Translations under genes and position numbers: made by a program
Assembly (NCBI GenBank): GCA_963662175.1
Contig: OY759216.1
Coordinates: forward strand, 49,245,087-49,309,086
Reading direction: 5' to 3'
Source of the DNA: Aradus depressus
Lineage: Eukaryota; Arthropoda; Insecta; Hemiptera; Aradidae
Length of the DNA stretch: 64,000 nt
Shown here: one piece after another, positions 1 to 10,780 of the stretch
Numbering within the stretch: the stretch's first letter is position 1
Layout: each line of letters begins with the position of its first letter
Notes under the pieces: model-generated
The model's input: the letters and a program-made list of their open reading frames with translations, nothing else
What the model was told of the DNA's origin: nothing
Databases searched by the model: none

Positions 1-545
1 CATGCCTCAATCAAAAAGAAAATATTTTAAAGATAAAAGTTCATCCTTGAGGTAGGTCTGTTCCCGTCAAAGGGTGGCATTATTCAGACTGCTCCAAAAA
101 CATTAGCCGTTTTGTATAAATAAGATAATTGTAGAAAATAGATGAGAGTTCGATAAATAGGGGGTGGATCCGGGCGTACCTTCCATCATTCAACTACAAC
201 TACAAATTCTGGACTATACGAATAGAAAAGAGCTTGCCTCAATGCGATAAGAATGTGAAAAGAAATATAGTCGGTTTGGTAAAAGCTCATCCTTGACGTA
301 GGTTAGTAGTTCTCGACATAGGGTGGCATTATTCAGTCTGCTTCAAAAACATTATTAGTTTTGTATAAATTAGCCTCCAACCGTATAGCGCTGGTTGTAG
401 CTTGATGATTCTCAAACAACAAAACCTGGAGTAGATGAATAGAAAGAGCTTTCATTCCTCAGTAGGAAAAGAAATATAGTCGGTTTTGTGAAAACTCGTT
501 TTTGACGTAGGTATATTCCTGGTAGGAGGGGTTGGAAAATTACGT
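1..545. repeat. Divergent tandem repeat, period about 232 bp
   Basis: Two clear units and a partial third share landmarks in the same order. TGCCTCAAT lies near 3 and 235. AGGGTGGCATTATTCAG lies near 70 and 319. The third unit repeats only the AAGAAATATAGTCGGTTT and GACGTAGG blocks near 470-515. Units are clearly diverged. A stray fragment (GGCATTCTTCAGTCTGTCTC) recurs near 34507, so the unit is also dispersed. No coding potential is visible, and the array may continue to the left of the window. Confidence 0.7.
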
Positions 546-691
546 ATGTTCTCAAAACATTGACCGCTTTCTTATTCAACAGAAAAAAAGTCGGTGAATC
601 ACCGGCAATATGTACTTCCCAAGAACGAGTAAATTGAATATACATACTACAAAATAACTTTTTCTCTCTGTAGGCGATGAGCATATTACAA

Positions 692-826
692 AAATAATAA
701 ACATTTAAAAAAAAATCCCGACATAATACAAGAAGTCGCATTTTATGTTGCGACATAGAAGACAGTTTATATAAAAAATCAACAATGCAACACCTTATAT
801 TATGTCGGAGTTTATTTTTTCAAGAA
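692..826. mobile_element. Small fold-back element (MITE-like), copy 1
   Basis: Inverted ends CCGACATAATA and TATTATGTCGG enclose about 95 bp, including a second inner inverted pair around TCGCATTTTATG. A diverged copy lies at 1623-1785. Structure and size fit a non-autonomous fold-back element. No target duplication could be fixed. Confidence 0.55.
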
Positions 827-857
827 CCAACCCCTATAAAAATACGACCTGAAATAA

Positions 858-878
858 GGGGGGGGGGGGGGGGGGGGG
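858..878. repeat. Poly-G tract
   Basis: About 21 consecutive G residues on the plus strand, one of several long G/C homopolymers in the window. No gene is attached to it. Confidence 0.9.
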
Positions 879-879
879 A

Positions 880-1420
880 TTGAAAAATACATTTATGTAC
901 AAACAACATTTTCGAGTCTTATGCGTCTTCTATCATCATGTACAAAGATTATTTCGATGCTTTTTCAATTTGACCAAAAAGAAAACGATACTTTCTTTTT
1001 TTTTTGCAAAAGCGAATATTAACTTAGCTAAGAAAAAGTATGAGCGACTTTCCAAGCTTTCCCTTGATCCGATTTTGATGAAACTCTGAACTTAAGTAGT
1101 CCTTTGAGGGTGAGGGGAATCTTTGGAATAAAGCTGTCAAGAAAGACCGTAATATAGTGAATGACACACGAGACGTCCCCATAATATTTATTTTTTTTAT
1201 CTCAATTGATTTTAGGGTGTAATATTTTTCTCACTGGGAGATGGCTTGACAGTCGAAAATGTAGCCGAAGAAGAGACTTTTCAGGTTCTGTCAAAACGTT
1301 TAAACACTATTTTGTTTCCTAGATTAACGTTCCGAATATCTTATTTATTCTTCTTTATGGTAACCCATATGATGTATAATATATCTTGACTTAACAGATT
1401 GAAGACAAAAAAAATAAATA
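880..1420. other. No recognisable feature
   Basis: AT-rich sequence. A 69-codon open frame at 880-1089 starts just after the poly-G tract, but it has low-complexity Phe/Lys composition and no motif. I do not call it a gene. Confidence 0.5.
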
Positions 1421-1421
1421 G

Positions 1422-1560
1422 TTATTATGACTCAAGCCCGGGCTTTAACTACGAGGTCCTATCGCCTACTACCAGAGCGCTCTTTCGTCACTCTGGTAGA
1501 CATGAGCCCAACTCTACTGTGGGAGTCCCAAATTTTGCCTACCCTAAATTTTTATTTTAA
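1422..1560 (-). mobile_element. SINE, 3' portion
   Basis: Reverse complement of the SINE tail: ATGACTCAAGCCCGGGCTTT, then the TACCAGAGCGCTC and GACATGAGCCC blocks and the GCCTACCCTAAATTTTTATT junction. The tRNA-like head is missing. Confidence 0.75.
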
Positions 1561-1622
1561 TTATAGTACACAGAAAAGCTGAAAATGAACTTTCCCCAGG
1601 TGATCGGCGTTAGGTGGGAATA

Positions 1623-1785
1623 TGAATAATAGACATTTAAAAAAAATAAACACCAACATAATATATAAGTGTCGCATTTTATGTTCTGTAGACAGTAGCA
1701 GACAGTTTATAGACAAGATCATCTATGCAACATTAAATGTAACATCTTATATCAAGTCGGAATTAATTTTTTAATGTCCAATATT
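1623..1785. mobile_element. Small fold-back element, copy 2
   Basis: Diverged copy of the 692-826 element. It shares GTCGCATTTTATGTT, GACAGTTTATA and CATCTTATAT in the same order and orientation. Confidence 0.55.
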
Positions 1786-1920
1786 CCACCCAACACAGAT
1801 CGCCTGCGGAAAGAAATAGTTTATTTTCACTTTTTAGTGTTCTATAATAATTTCAATTATTGAAATATAAGGTATATTTTTGAAAAACTTTTATCTTATA
1901 TTATTATTGCTGTTTATTTT

Positions 1921-2165
1921 ACGGGTGCACCTTGCGTTTGTGCAACATCACCCGTCCGTTTGTAGAGGGAGCTCGGGATCTGGTTAGCTCAAGTGAGGTT
2001 ATGGCGGGCCGGGGGCGACCACCGGACGACCAACATATGGCGATCGCTCCAGCGCGTCACAACGGTTTTTTCTCGTCCTGCCAGGAGCCGACAAATCGGC
2101 TGAACACTGGGTAGCCGGTCTCCGTCACCAGCTGCCGTAGATCCAGTCCCAGGTATGATCCGGTC
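1921..2165 (-). mobile_element. R1-like non-LTR retrotransposon, 3' end
   Basis: On the minus strand the last codons read LGLDLRQLVTETGYPVFSRF, matching the C-terminus of the longer copy at 59206-59740. A shared 3'UTR ending in GATGTTGCACAAACGCAAGG follows. Similar flanks (CTGTTTATTTTA at the left, CTGTATTTATTTTA at the right) suggest a worn target-site duplication. The element is strongly 5'-truncated. Family assignment rests on the C-terminal pattern of the other copy. Confidence 0.75.
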
Positions 2166-2284
2166 CGAAAAACTATTATCTGTATTTATTTTAAAATTTT
2201 TTTTTTGTACATAATATAACGCAAGAACACTGTGAACGTGTACATACCATTTAAAATTTGACAACAATGAAAAAAATACCTACT

Positions 2285-2460
2285 TTTTTAATATACCATT
2301 CACCAAGTTGACGCTCTCTCTCTGAAACCAATTTAACGCTTTGGTTGAAAATCAATAAGTATCTTCCTCATAAATATAAATATCGTTGATACAATCGTTA
2401 CATCGACAGTTATTAGTGTTTTTTAGTTGAGACACCTCTCCATATAAAATTACGATTAGA
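2285..2460 (+). repeat. LIR fragment, forward
   Basis: Internal LIR blocks: a pyrimidine-rich CGCTCTCTCTCTGAAACC segment, TTGGTTGAAAATCAATAAGT, and the monomer core ending ACATCGACAGTTATTAGTG. Both ends are missing. Confidence 0.65.
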
Positions 2461-2504
2461 TTCGTCATTACACAGTTACTATCTAGGGTTTTTGAGTTTT
2501 TTGA

Positions 2505-2660
2505 GTACAGACCCTAGCTAGCCAGATAACTAAATCTGAGTTGGAAAAATATACGACTCCCGCAGTAGAATCAGGCTCATGTCCACCTCCCTCTGGTAGT
2601 AGGCGATATGACCTCGTAGTTAAAGCCCGGGAATGAGTCACTATAACTAACTTTAACATT
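2505..2660 (+). mobile_element. SINE, 3' portion
   Basis: Tail blocks in forward order: ACTCCCGCAGTAGAATC, GGCTCATGTCCACC, CTGGTAGTAGGCGATATGAC and TTAAAGCCCGGG..ATGAGTC. It faces the copy at 2693-2912, giving a tail-to-tail inverted pair. Confidence 0.7.
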
Positions 2661-2692
2661 TCGTGCCAATAGATCACTACTTCGGGTGTAGT

Positions 2693-2912
2693 TATTGTGA
2701 CTCATGTCCGGGCTTTAACTAGGTCATATCGCCTATCAGAGCGCTCTCGTGGACATGAGCCCCGACTGTACAGTGGGAGTTCACATCTTACCTACCCATG
2801 TGGTTGCCAAGACAAAATTTAATATTCGACAAAAGGGTTTCAGCCAGGTTTCGAACCCGCGATCTTGTGCTCAGTAGACAAGCAAGCTGCCTCCGAACTA
2901 CCGGTGCCTTCA
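2693..2912 (-). mobile_element. SINE with tRNA-like head, internally deleted
   Basis: Reverse complement of the tail at 2695-2810, then directly the tRNA-like head (GGTTTCGAACCCGCGATCTT and CCGAACTACCGGTGCC) ending near 2912. The central CGTCCTTCGGATGG block is absent, so the copy is shorter than the full element. Confidence 0.75.
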
Positions 2913-3214
2913 ACATTAGCGGTGAATTAAACATTTTATTCTCTAAATTTTTTTTGGGACAATATTAAATTTTTTAATGTCTGCAATGGCGTGTAAAAGG
3001 ATTGAGAATAACACACGGGCTGCATTGAAGAGTTTCTTTTTAGTCTGCCCATATGTTCTCAGTTCACACGCAATCCACAATGACATTAATCAAGACACGA
3101 AAGTACATCACGATTATCTGTATTACATCAAACATTGAAAGTTGGCTGAAAAAATACTTTTAAAAAAACTGGTCATTGAGGAGCGACAGCATGAGTACTA
3201 TAGGTAGAAGAGTC
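2913..3214. other. No recognisable feature
   Basis: AT-rich unique-looking sequence. No open frame, RNA fold or repeat was recognised. Confidence 0.5.
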
Positions 3215-3345
3215 ATAGGCGGGGCTGACCAATGAGAGGGGAGAACGGTGCTGACGTCAAGCCCACCCCATCCCCCCATTCACCCGCCCCCGCCAGCTCA
3301 ATAACCCACCCCTTCTACTTGTCTTATCAGAGTCACCCGTGGGCA
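3215..3345. promoter_or_regulatory. GC-rich promoter-like patch
   Basis: Within 70 bp there is a GC box (GGCGGGGC), a CCAAT motif (GACCAATGAG) and a CRE (TGACGTCA, near 3252), then C-rich sequence and a good splice-acceptor-like string CTTCTACTTGTCTTATCAG. The composition contrasts with the AT-rich surroundings. These are motif matches only; no start site or attached exon could be shown. Open frames exist on both strands and neither has a recognisable domain. Confidence 0.3.
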
Positions 3346-3699
3346 AAATCAAAACCCGGTGGGAGTGGGGAGTGTCAATTTCCAAGAATCGCAACCTCCA
3401 AAACGGCTGCTGAATGGCCAACCGACAGACAATAACACCCCCTTCCCAAACGGACTTCCCTTCAAAACTCATTATGACATGATAAGATTCAATGAGAAAC
3501 TTTTTATTCTTAGTAATTTGAATATTAAAATGACATTCTAATAAAATTAATATTAACAGTAATATTTCTTTGAGTACATTTCCTTCTCAGGGACCTTCCC
3601 TGTGGACCAGGTCAAACACAAGGAGTGTTCGGCGTCTGGTTCATTGGTAACGCCCTTGTGCACCTTAATAATATTAATAATGATATTAAAATATCGTCG

Positions 3700-4110
3700 G
3701 TGAACCATTAGGTTTTTGCTCTCCCTCCAAAACAAAAAATCAAGAGTTGACTTAAATAGGGGTTTCTGAATCCTCTTGTTAAATCTTGTGTCGATGCATT
3801 CATTAGATGCATTATAATATTATTATCCCTTTGGCCGATATCGATGAAACACGAACATATGTTCCATGTACCCCATAAGAGAGACAGACATCTATTGATT
3901 TTCAGCCAAATCGGCCATTGGGAAGGGGGGGGGGGGGGGCAACTCAAAAACCCTAATAATTGCCGATGTAATGAATGTGTCGATACATAATTTAATTTGA
4001 GGATTCATAAGTCCCTATGTACGTTAAATATTCATTTTTAGCCATTTTCTTTCGTATGGTTTTTGGAGGGAGAGCGAAAACTTATATGATTAACTCGTAC
4101 TGGAATTCTG
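3700..4110 (-). repeat. LIR, reverse
   Basis: Reverse LIR. It contains TTGATTTTCAGCCAAATCGG, a short poly-G in the C-rich LIR segment, ATAATTGCCGATGTAATGAA, and GGAGGGAGAGCGAAAACTTA near the head. The part before 3830 is only weakly similar. Confidence 0.65.
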
Positions 4111-4719
4111 AATAACGAGCTATCTGGACTTTGAAGTAGAGCGGCGTATACCACTAAAATGATGTTCCACACTACATTATTTTTTCCCCTTGCTTCGCTC
4201 TGGAAGATCCTTTTCAAGAACCTACAGACTCCCGCCCGCTCTTAGCCATCTCAAATGAGATCTCTATACTTCTGTAACCAGGGTCCAGGTTCTCCATTCA
4301 TAAACCACTTCAAGCCGCTCTTTGTTTTTATACGCCATTCATAAAGGATCGTGAATGCCAAAATCTGCCATTGTTTACTGTTTTAAAAAACGATGTTCAT
4401 GTTATCCGTTCTTATACAGATATCCAACTACCTTTTAAGGACTTAACTAGCATTGCGAGTAGTTTTAAGTAGTATACAAAACTGTAGTCCCCATCGATAT
4501 CTAGGATGCAGTGGGCAATTAGAGGGGAGGTTCCAGGAAGGTTATATTGTTGCCAAAGAGCACATTTTTCACACTACTGTTTTAAAATTTAATAAAAAAA
4601 TCTCTGCCCTTAACTGAAAGCCAATTCAAAAGATAAATGCGGTTTAGAAGGTGAGTCAAATTAGCAGGTCAAGTCAATATAATACAATTAATTGCTAACC
4701 AGAAGTTTCTGAGATTTCT
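4111..4719. other. No recognisable feature
   Basis: Unique-looking AT-rich sequence with many stops in all frames. No repeat relationship was seen within the window. Confidence 0.5.
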
Positions 4720-4965
4720 ATGTGCTGTGGTCACAGGGAATAAATTGGTAAGTCTAAATCCGTACCTTTCAGGGCAGAATTTTTTGCATTAATCATGTAA
4801 ATCTAGTTTTTGGAATAAATAAATTATGTTTGCATCATTATTAATCATATAACTTCTAAATCTATAGGAGTAAAGAAAAATGAATATTGTTAATCCTTTC
4901 TTGGATTTTCCCTCCTTAGTTACCTAATCATTCCCCATCACTTCCTAATTAAGATATTAAAAATT
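4720..4965 (+). repeat. Dispersed repeat R-B, copy 1
   Basis: Shares an ordered set of blocks with the reverse complement of 57345-57600: GGGAATAAATTGGTAAG, TTTCAGGGCAG, AATAAATTATGTTTGCATCA, ATAGGAGT and TGGGGAATGATTAG (read in reverse). About 250 bp of clear similarity over 52 kb of distance, in opposite orientation. Family unknown; no coding signal. Confidence 0.65.
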
Positions 4966-5555
4966 GAGCATAGGCTTCACGGATATCAAATTGTTTGCTC
5001 TATAATTTATTATCTATTACATTTATTTCTCAAATTTAGCAATTTAGCTGTGAAAATGGAAAAAGCTCAAGAAAAGAAAAAGTTTCCAGGTTTGCCCTTT
5101 AGAATAGGAAGATAAAATGTAAAACAAACACAATCAACTGGGAGACACAAAGTCGGTCCATTTAGCATAAAAGAACCATTGTCATCCCCGTGACGACGAG
5201 ATGACGATCTGGAATAAAGGGCTACTTGAATCACACGATAATCTTGTTGAAGGAAAACAAAGTACCTGTCAACTTCTAAAAAGAAACAGCAAATCTCTTA
5301 TTTATCAAACTTTAAATGTTCCTCATATTTACATTATATGTAATAGGCCAGGCGTTTTTTTGTACAGGTAACTTCTCCTAAACTACTAGATCGAATTTTG
5401 ATGGAAACTCATTTCACTAATATTCAAAAGGAGACTTCTTTTAGCAGCAACACACAGACAGTTTTTTCTGCGGTATAGCTCGGGAAGTAAAAAATAATAT
5501 TATTTGAAATATTCAGAAAAAATCATCATATTTGAAATATCATTTTTAAAATCAC
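4966..5555. other. No recognisable feature
   Basis: AT-rich sequence. Around 5360-5470 the line TAACTTCTCCTAAACTACTAG..GATCGAATTTTGATG resembles the tail logic of the LIR and R-D repeats, but too weakly to call. Confidence 0.4.
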
Positions 5556-5559
5556 AGCT

Positions 5560-7215
5560 GCCCCTTATACGAACACGCATTCCACAAGAGAAGCGAAGGC
5601 TGAACTGACTGACGATTGGAACAGTAGACAATGACAGAAACAATCACCGACATTACATTAGCGTCTTTAAGTCTGGATATAGGAACCTTTGAAGGAAAAC
5701 ACGACGTCTCCTCCGGCAAGACTCCGGCCTCCCGCCTCTGCAACATGGACATAATACTGAAGGAGTAGACAAGGACAAGAGTGAGCTAAAGGCTCAGCAC
5801 CTTGAAAAGAAATTCCAAACTCATGCGAACAGGATCACGAAATATTCAACACAGTCCACGAGTTTCTTTTCGTCCACCCTACTCCACACCGCAGAACTAT
5901 ACATACCCAACTCCTCAGAAGTGACACAATGCATCCATCCGGAGATTCCACAATCCACGAATTTCTTTTCGTCCACCCTACTCTAGACCGCAGAACTATA
6001 CATACCCAACTCCTCAGAAGTGACACAATGCATCCATCCGGATATTCCACAATCCACGAATTTCTTTTCGTCCACCCTACTCCACACCGCAGAACTATAC
6101 ATACTCAACTCCTCAGAAGTGACACAATGCATCCATCCGGAGATTCCACAATCCATGAATTTCTTTTCGTCCACCCTACTCCACACCGCAGAACTATACA
6201 TACCCAACTCCTCAGAAGTGACACAATGCATCCATCCGGAGATTCCACAAAAAGAATGACCTCTTCCCCAATATTATCCATAAGAATTTGCCTTCCAAAA
6301 ACATTGTATATCTGACACAAGCTGCACAATGGCTGTTTAAGAAGAGGATACGTCCCTGACACATGGAAGAATGCTATTGTGGTTTTCCTTCATAAGCATG
6401 GCAAGCCAAAACAAGACCCGACAACTATAATCCGTTTAAACTCATTGTCTAAGCTTTTTGAAAAGATAATTTATAAAAGACTTAAAAGTCGTCCATGGCT
6501 CCAACTACATTGCCTTCGTATTATAGGTTGTAGCTGCAGCCTTCGACACCGTTTAGCATCAGGGGCTGTTGAACAAACTAAGATAGATTCTGGGCACCCA
6601 AGTACATATATCCCTTTTACTCCACGGCCGGGCATTTCACTTGAGAGTCAGCAACGCACTAAGCAACAAGAAAATAACAGCTGGGGTCCCTCAAAGTGCC
6701 ATTCTGAGCCCTCTGCTTTTCAATGATGATACAATGATGTCAGCATAGTGTCCTCTCCGTCGCTATTGAACAGCTCCAGGAAGCCTTAAGAGAAGTTACA
6801 CTACTTACTACACGTTAAGATCTTGGCTCTGCAAAGATTGCCCATAGAAGAACAAGCCAGCAGCAAATTGATGATCTCCCAATTCTCTGTAATATTCACA
6901 CTGTACACTCTGATAAACTTAAACACACATGTACTATGCGCCTTGTACGCCTGTCCAGTCTTGATCAGTATGTACCAGCAAACCAACATGGAACGACTAC
7001 AAATTTTTCCTCCCTAAATAGCAACAAACTCACCCTGACTTGACAGAAATCACAAATTTCTCGAAGGACTGGATGTTCTCTTTTCGCAGCTGGAAGATCT
7101 TGTGGCTATATACTACAGTCTAGGTGCGCCCCAAAAAGACCACAACTTCCATCAAAGTCTTTTGTTTATATATTTGTGTATTTTACTGATCCAAATAAAT
7201 GCTGTTGTTGTGTTA
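5560..7215 (+). pseudogene. Jockey-like non-LTR retrotransposon remnant (reverse transcriptase)
   Basis: Broken reverse transcriptase. At about 6330-6490 the frame reads YVPDTWKNAIVVFLHKHGKP then LNSLSKLFEKIIYKRLKS, the palm-entry region of Jockey-type RTs. At about 6680-6723 it reads VPQSAILSPLLFN, followed almost at once by DDTMM, so the segment that normally separates these motifs is deleted. A C-terminal LVRLSSLDQYVPANQ frame follows near 6945. Stops and frameshifts occur throughout. A 99-bp tandem array sits inside the region at 5844-6250. The 3' end is probably near 7200. Jockey clade follows from motif pattern and order, not from a search. Confidence 0.75.
5844..6250 (+). repeat. 99-bp tandem array inside a reverse transcriptase frame
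   Basis: GTGACACAAT recurs at 5921, 6020, 6119 and 6218, exactly 99 bp apart, with about four units and few substitutions. Because 99 is 33 codons, each frame stays open through the array on both strands. One frame reads SSEVTQCIHPEIPQ per unit and joins the downstream RT fragment, so the unit appears to be a duplicated piece of the Jockey-like ORF. Confidence 0.85.
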
Positions 7216-7834
7216 TTAGAGTACAAATCCTCCCGAATGGAAGAGTAATGTATGAACGGCAATAGTGCATTACCATATTACCAGGGGATGACAGCCCTTC
7301 ATTTGCTGAAACAACATTGAGAACTGAATATTAAGGATGCATGGTGATGCCATGGGTAATTAATTAACCACATACTTAACTAAGACAACTGAAATCAAAA
7401 GATCAACTTTCAGCTCTTAAACGACAAAAAAAAAAAAAAAACTTATACTATAATGTTATTAGTAAGTTAGTTAGTTAAATGACTATTATCGAATCCGAGG
7501 TTGCGTGCGAACAAGATGGTTACGTGTGATTGGTGAATTAAACATTAAATCACCTTTAATATTTCACAGTTCGTTCAACGAAAGGGTTCTTTTATAAAAC
7601 AATAATAACATCCATCAATGAATGCCATCTTCCCAAAATTGATTTCATTTATCTGAACTTGGTACTAAGGATACGAGAAATTCAAGAGAATAAATGATTA
7701 TTATACTTTCTATAGTATTGTTTTTTGGTACAAAGTAGTTTGAAGTATATAAGCCAGTTTATATCAAAGATGAGGATGAATAAACTAAATTAATATGGAA
7801 ACGAAAAACATGACTACTTAAAAAGTTGTAAAAC
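7216..7834. other. No recognisable feature
   Basis: AT-rich sequence with an A15 tract near 7424. No gene or repeat was recognised. Confidence 0.5.
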
Positions 7835-8150
7835 ACTAAGTGTCTAATAGAGCAAGTCTTGCTTACTGAGCTCAAGATCGAGGGATCGAAACCAGGCCGA
7901 GGCTCTTATCTTTTCATCTGGGAAGTGAGAAAAACTTGAGCATGTCGTCCTTCTGAAAGGAAATTAAGCTAAGGTCCCATGCCTGTACGATGTCTAGTAC
8001 TCGTTCAAGACGTCCTGCCCTATGTGAAACCTCGGTAGGCAAAACTTAAGACTCCCATAGTAGAGACGGGCTCATGTCCATCAGAGCGACGAAAAAGCGC
8101 GATTTGACCTCATAGTTAAAATTTGGACATGAGTCATAATAAATAACTCT
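7835..8150 (+). mobile_element. SINE, nearly full length, diverged
   Basis: Worn tRNA-like head (TTACTGAGCTCAAGATCG, B box GGATCGAAACCAGG), central CGTCCTTCTGAAAGGAAATT block, GTACGATGTCTAGTACTCGT, and tail ending GGACATGAGTCATAATAA. The A box is poorly preserved, so it is probably inactive. Confidence 0.75.
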
Positions 8151-8189
8151 GAAAAATAGCTATAAATACTAAAATAAAATAAAAGTACT

Positions 8190-8466
8190 AATTTATGTCA
8201 TTTGTAAATTGATTTACTAAGTTTATTGAAGTATATCTAGACAACATTTACGAGTAGAATTTTTTTTGTAGCCAGCCGTAGACTATATCGTCATCTTAAT
8301 ACTACAACTAGATAACTCGAAAATCGCCATATATGGGATAATTGTACCATTAGTTATATTTTGCAGGTATCTTTGTTGTACTAGAAGTAGACAACTCTAA
8401 GAAAATATGTTAAGAACTTATGTAAAAATGTCAGTAGTTCAATTTGGATCATTCTACAACTGCTGA

Positions 8467-8497
<31 letters not shown>

Positions 8498-8763
8498 TTT
8501 GCGTTTTTCTCAAAACTAAATTTTGAGATGTCTAGTTGTAGTATTAAGGTGACGATATTATGACTCCTCCATAATGGATTGCAGCCTGAGCTCCCTGTGA
8601 CGCCTGTTCAGGTTCTCATGATGAAAGGGCCTCCGTCTGCAATCATTATACAGTATTTTTACAGAGCAATTATATTAAAAAAAAAAAAAAATGCACATAA
8701 ATATTGCTTTGATCTGCTAGATATACTTTAACAAAATTGTAAAATCAATTTACAGATAGGATA
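8190..8763. mobile_element. Fold-back MITE, about 570 bp
   Basis: Two nested inverted pairs. Outer: TTGTAAATTGATTTACTAAG and AAGTATATCTAG near 8200-8240 face CTAGATATACTTTAACAAAA near 8717-8760. Inner: CATCTTAATACTACAACTAG near 8291 faces CTAGTTGTAGTATTAAGGTG near 8530. A-tracts lie inside. A piece of the right end recurs at 11400-11470. No transposase frame is visible. Confidence 0.7.
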
Positions 8764-9114
8764 TATACAGTAAGACTTTTCAAACAGTTTGCAAATGATA
8801 CAAATTTAGCGGATAAAATAATCATGTTAGAGGGAAATGTGTTTGTTTGTAGACAGGACAATGGACTCAAGGACTGGAAGCCCTCCAGCTGTGTTATTCA
8901 TAGAGAGGCGTCTACCAACTGCTTATAATTGACTACAACTCCCAGCCACAGATGTATATAATAAGCTCCTATTTCTCAATCAGAAGAGCAATAATACAAG
9001 AACAAGGACCGTCAAGGCAAGGTAAAAAGTCCGGTGGAGAGAATGGAGCAGACCTGTTCCTGTTTACGAGACAGTGACAGTGAATCAGTACTTCTCAAGA
9101 GAGAATTAATCCTC
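8764..9114. other. No recognisable feature
   Basis: Mixed-composition sequence. No open frame of note and no repeat relationship was seen. Confidence 0.5.
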
Positions 9115-9245
9115 CGCTAGATCCACACTACCATACTGGGGTAAGCGAGCAACCCATCAAATGTAAGAGATAGGCCCGATTGTTGTGTCACTTATCAACG
9201 ACCAAACCTAGCAAGAAGGTCGTCTTCCAGCGTCGGAGCAATCAA
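9115..9245 (+). repeat. Dispersed repeat R-C, copy 1
   Basis: CCGCTAGATCCACAC, GCGAGCAAC, CATCAAATGTAA and ATTGTTGTGTCACTTATCAA occur in the same order at 21903-22010. Both copies are plus strand. Family unknown. Confidence 0.6.
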
Positions 9246-10085
9246 TTAACTTTTCGCTCCTCCTCCAAAATCAGTCGACCGTGTGCGCTAATATACAACA
9301 GTTGACAGGGCCTCCTAAGTCCTCATGCTAAATATGTCGATAAATTCATTACAACGGCAATTATTATGGTTTTTGAATTGAGCCCCCTTCCCTTCAGCCG
9401 ATATTGCTGAAATCTGACAGGTTATGTCCTCATTGGGTTTTGACTTTAAACATAAAATTTCATGTCGATACATTCATTATATCGGCAGTTATTGGGGTTT
9501 GACCCCCCATCCCTTCAGTCGATTTCGCTGAAAATTAATGTGTAGTCTTTATGGGGTTTTGAATTCTCATCACTAATCCTCCCCTACCTTTTGACTAAAA
9601 ATCGATAGGTGTTGGTCCTCATGTGGTTTTGGGCCAAACATATAAAATTTAGTGTCGATACATTTATTCTATCGGCAATTATTCGAGTTTTAATGTTATG
9701 CGTCCCTCCTAATCTCCCTCTTCCTTTCGGTTGATTTGGCTGAAAAACAATAGGTGTCGTCGTTATCGGGCTCACTGACAGACTTTTTTTTTCATATTTG
9801 TAATCTAGAGATCGGAAAACATGAAATTTCGTTGAAAACTCGAGTCGAATTTTTGACCGATTACTTCGGTATAGCTTACTTCGTACAGCTGGCAAGGTAA
9901 GAAGTTGTAGGTGAATCACCGGCAACGTACATCCCCAGCTGAATAAACTATTTTTTCGCTCTCCCTCTTAAGTCAATCGAATTTTAATATCGATACATAC
10001 ATTACATAACAGTTATTAGGGTTTTTTTGAGTTGAACCTCCCCCTCTGAATACACACGGAACAAAAGTTGACCCGGTAAGATCGA
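9246..10085 (+). repeat. Long LIR with three monomers plus a second LIR head
   Basis: The monomer core GTCGA(T)A..ATTCATTA recurs at 9336, 9474 and 9654, giving spacings of 138 and 180 bp. The run ends with the LIR tail (AAACATGAAATTTCG..TACTTCGTACAGCTGGCAAGGTAA near 9900). At 9912 a new head starts at once (GTGAATCACCGGCAACGTAC). This copy best shows that the family is built of repeated monomers. Confidence 0.75.
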
Positions 10086-10328
10086 AAGAAAATTTTAAAA
10101 ATCTAAATATAAGATAAAATTTTACCTAATTACCTAGGGTAGGGTAGCTCAATCAATAAATATAAGCACGTGACACTCCAGAAATATAATTAGGCTAAAC
10201 ATGACCAGCAAGTATTCCACTCCCATCCATTCATGACATGACGGTGACGGTGACCTCATCGGGTAATATTCACTCAATTTCCCTGGGACGTCATCCTCTA
10301 ATGACTTTCCGTGACAAAGTAGCAACAA

Positions 10329-10336
10329 TGACGTCA
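10329..10336. promoter_or_regulatory. CRE-like palindrome TGACGTCA
   Basis: A perfect 8-bp CREB/ATF-type site in a non-repeat segment that also holds CACGTGAC near 10168 and GTGACGGTGACGGTGACCTC near 10240. No attached gene was found, so a function is only possible. Confidence 0.2.
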
Positions 10337-10529
10337 GGAAACAAGGTTTTATCCCACAACATGCTATATACTTATACAATATATGACATTTGGTCTAGTA
10401 AAACCAGAGGGATAAATATGACGTTTTTCCATATATTGGCTATTTTGAAAGTTGTAAATAGTGTAAATATAGTGAATAAATTCTGTAAGGGTTAATTATT
10501 CGATACAATTACCCCTTTTCGCGAAAGTG

Positions 10530-10780
10530 AAGTAAACTTTTTATATAAATTGTGTCTTTTAGTATTGTCTACAACTTTTATTTGAAGAGATTTTAGATTA
10601 TAAGCGGTACCTATCTTGTAAATTGTACTTTGGCCCCAAAGTAATCAGATCTAAGTTAACTTTAGCAAAAAACGTTTCTGAGTTAAAGCTCTCACAACGT
10701 TCGTCACATACACACGCAAACGTAAAATTCTGTTGAAAACTCGATCTCGATTTTCCGCACGATTACGAAAGTACTAAAAA
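10530..10780 (+). repeat. Dispersed repeat R-D, copy 1
   Basis: Shares blocks with 46060-46350: ATAAGCGGT, GGCCCCGAAGT-like sequence, TTCGTCACATACACACGCA-like sequence, GTTGAAAACTCGATCTCGAT and CGCACGATTAC. The last block resembles the LIR tail, so R-D may be a distant relative of LIR. Confidence 0.55.

Noticed and set aside
5929..6362. ORFs on both strands through the 99-bp array
   Set aside because: The unit is a multiple of three and lacks stops, so each strand stays open by structure.
9584..9925. 113-codon minus-strand ORF
   Set aside because: Antisense frame through a LIR; similar broken frames occur in other copies.
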